Below, in pieces: positions 63,183-64,000 of a stretch of 64,000 nt of DNA. Made by a program: the position numbers and the translations under genes. The stretch's first letter is position 1; every line of letters starts with the position of its first letter. The notes below the pieces were generated by a model that saw only the letters and a program-made list of their open reading frames with translations, was not told where the DNA came from and ran no database searches. Origin of the DNA: an uncultured Nonlabens sp. (lineage in GTDB: Bacteria; Bacteroidota; Bacteroidia; Flavobacteriales; Flavobacteriaceae); assembly GCA_947491755.1 (NCBI GenBank), contig CANLKV010000001.1, positions 62,001-126,000 of the forward strand. The letters run 5' to 3'.

Positions 63183-64000
63183 TTAAACGGTCAACTCACC
63201 TCGCAAGGAGTCTTCAAAATAGGTTTTGAAATCTGATAATGTATTGGTGTATTTGAGCAAGTACATCATCTTTGTTAGTGCTGCCTCTGTAGTGATGTCT
63301 TTTCCTGACACCATTCCTATTTCTTTAAGTTTGACGCTGGTCTCATATTTCCCCATATCTACTGCACCACCACGACACTGGGTTACATTTACTATGTAGA
63401 CACCACGACCTAATGTTTCTTGCATGATATCGATAAACCAGGGCTCACTGGGTGCATTCCCACTGCCAAATGTCTCTAATACGATACCGCGCAAACCTCC
63501 TATACTGCAAATAGCAGCTACTATTTCCCTAGTAATCCCAGGAAATAATTTTAATACCACGACTTCTTTAACCAGTTCTGGGCGATAATTCATACGCCAC
63601 TGGTCTACCGTGTCATTTACATTAGCTACTTGAGCGTTTTGACGCTCTGCACTGTGGTGCGGTCGTTTGTTTTGTTCTTCTTGTGCAGCAGCAAATTCAT
63701 CATAACCGTGCTGCCACAACAAACTTTTATCAATGTTAAGATGCACACCACTTACCGCCAGGGGCGGGTAATTAGGAGAGGCAAATGCTTCAAAATGATC
63801 TGCATTTACTTTTACCGTACGATTAGCACGGTATAGTTGGTATTCAAAATAAATACAAACTTCTTTGATAATAGGTACTCCAGCCTCGTGTTGAGCAGCT
63901 AGCTGTATGGCGGTGATCAAGTTCTCCTTAGCATCTGTACGTAAATCTCCTATAGGAAGTTGAGAACCTGTAAATATGATAGGTTTAGTAAGATGTTCAA
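63183..64000 (-). CDS. ansA: Type I L-asparaginase, 3' part (5' end outside the window)
   Basis: The frame is open to the right edge, so the gene is partial. The residues before 63920 (PIIFTGSQLPIGDLRTDAKE) and NLITAIQLA are the conserved asparaginase segment. Later come NIDKSLLW, GGLRGIVLETFGSGNAPSEP and NVTQCRGGAVDMGKYE. It hydrolyses asparagine to aspartate in the cytoplasm. The TTG at 63920 is not the true start. It is the first gene before tRNA-Ser on this strand. Confidence 0.93.
   Translation of the reverse strand, partial: EHLTKPIIFTGSQLPIGDLRTDAKENLITAIQLAAQHEAGVPIIKEVCIYFEYQLYRANRTVKVNADHFEAFASPNYPPLAVSGVHLNIDKSLLWQHGYDEFAAAQEEQNKRPHHSAERQNAQVANVNDTVDQWRMNYRPELVKEVVVLKLFPGITREIVAAICSIGGLRGIVLETFGSGNAPSEPWFIDIMQETLGRGVYIVNVTQCRGGAVDMGKYETSVKLKEIGMVSGKDITTEAALTKMMYLLKYTNTLSDFKTYFEDSLRGELTV

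Noticed and set aside
1..64000. CRISPR arrays, insertion sequences or prophage genes
   Set aside because: No regular spaced repeats, transposase-like frames or phage structural genes were seen on either strand.

Overview
The window comes from the chromosome of a marine-type member of the Flavobacteriaceae (Bacteroidota). Signs of this are AT-rich DNA, TAnnTTTG-type -7 promoter boxes, outer-membrane proteins with carboxypeptidase-like regulatory domains, GLPGLI-family proteins, a type IX secretion (T9SS) C-terminal sorting domain, the rplM-rpsI / rpsB-tsf / pyrH-frr housekeeping block, a Bacteroidota-type RpoN and a K+-dependent membrane pyrophosphatase. A Nonlabens/Dokdonia-like genus is a guess. 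No prophage, insertion sequence or CRISPR array was seen.

Layout. 1-8.3 kb: end of an upstream gene, then a ligase-associated DNA-repair group (MBL-fold exonuclease, a 39-aa ORF coupled at both ends, ATP-dependent ligase, DEXH helicase). It is interrupted by a frame-disrupted lipoprotein and a secreted protein, and followed by a PIN-domain toxin/antitoxin pair. 8.4-15 kb: ileS, a DksA-like gene and lspA, then a convergent two-component pair. 15-18 kb: an overlapping operon of RimB-like retropepsin, RimK-like ATP-grasp ligase, aspartoacylase-like deacylase and 5-formyl-THF cyclo-ligase. 18-27 kb: DUF2071, an outer-membrane barrel with two GLPGLI proteins, DUF427, the egtB/egtD pair and thyA. 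27-33 kb: nucleoside transporter, DUF151 nuclease, etfBA and divergent pdhB. 33-42 kb: a duplicated structured RNA-like element, a DUF5686 protein, hppA, a secreted ubiquitin with a T9SS tail, an App1-like (DUF2183) phosphatase and accessory secreted genes. 42-51 kb: deoxynucleoside kinase, ribosomal and translation genes, and a tandem lipoprotein pair. 51-64 kb: a second DUF5686 protein, an RND/MMPL exporter, asnS, rpoN, an ExbB/ExbD module, tRNA-Ser and the 3' part of a type I asparaginase gene.

Main points of interest. (1) The gene at 39177-39707 encodes a signal peptide, a domain that aligns without gaps to eukaryotic ubiquitin (about 42 of 76 identical by hand alignment) and a T9SS sorting domain: a predicted secreted or surface-attached bacterial ubiquitin. 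(2) The 16-bp palindrome CGCTTTCGCGAAAGCG and close variants occur about 14 times, roughly every 4.6 kb, between genes and inside genes in all three reading frames. (3) IleRS has GIHH in place of the HIGH signature. (4) An 8-bp tandem repeat splits a lipoprotein gene, and losing one unit would restore a single frame. (5) Two copies of a roughly 105-bp element end in pairing-conserved terminator hairpins. (6) A RimK/RimB/aspartoacylase operon may make and trim a peptide tag or small peptide.

All function calls come from reading the translated sequences against remembered families. No database search was run.
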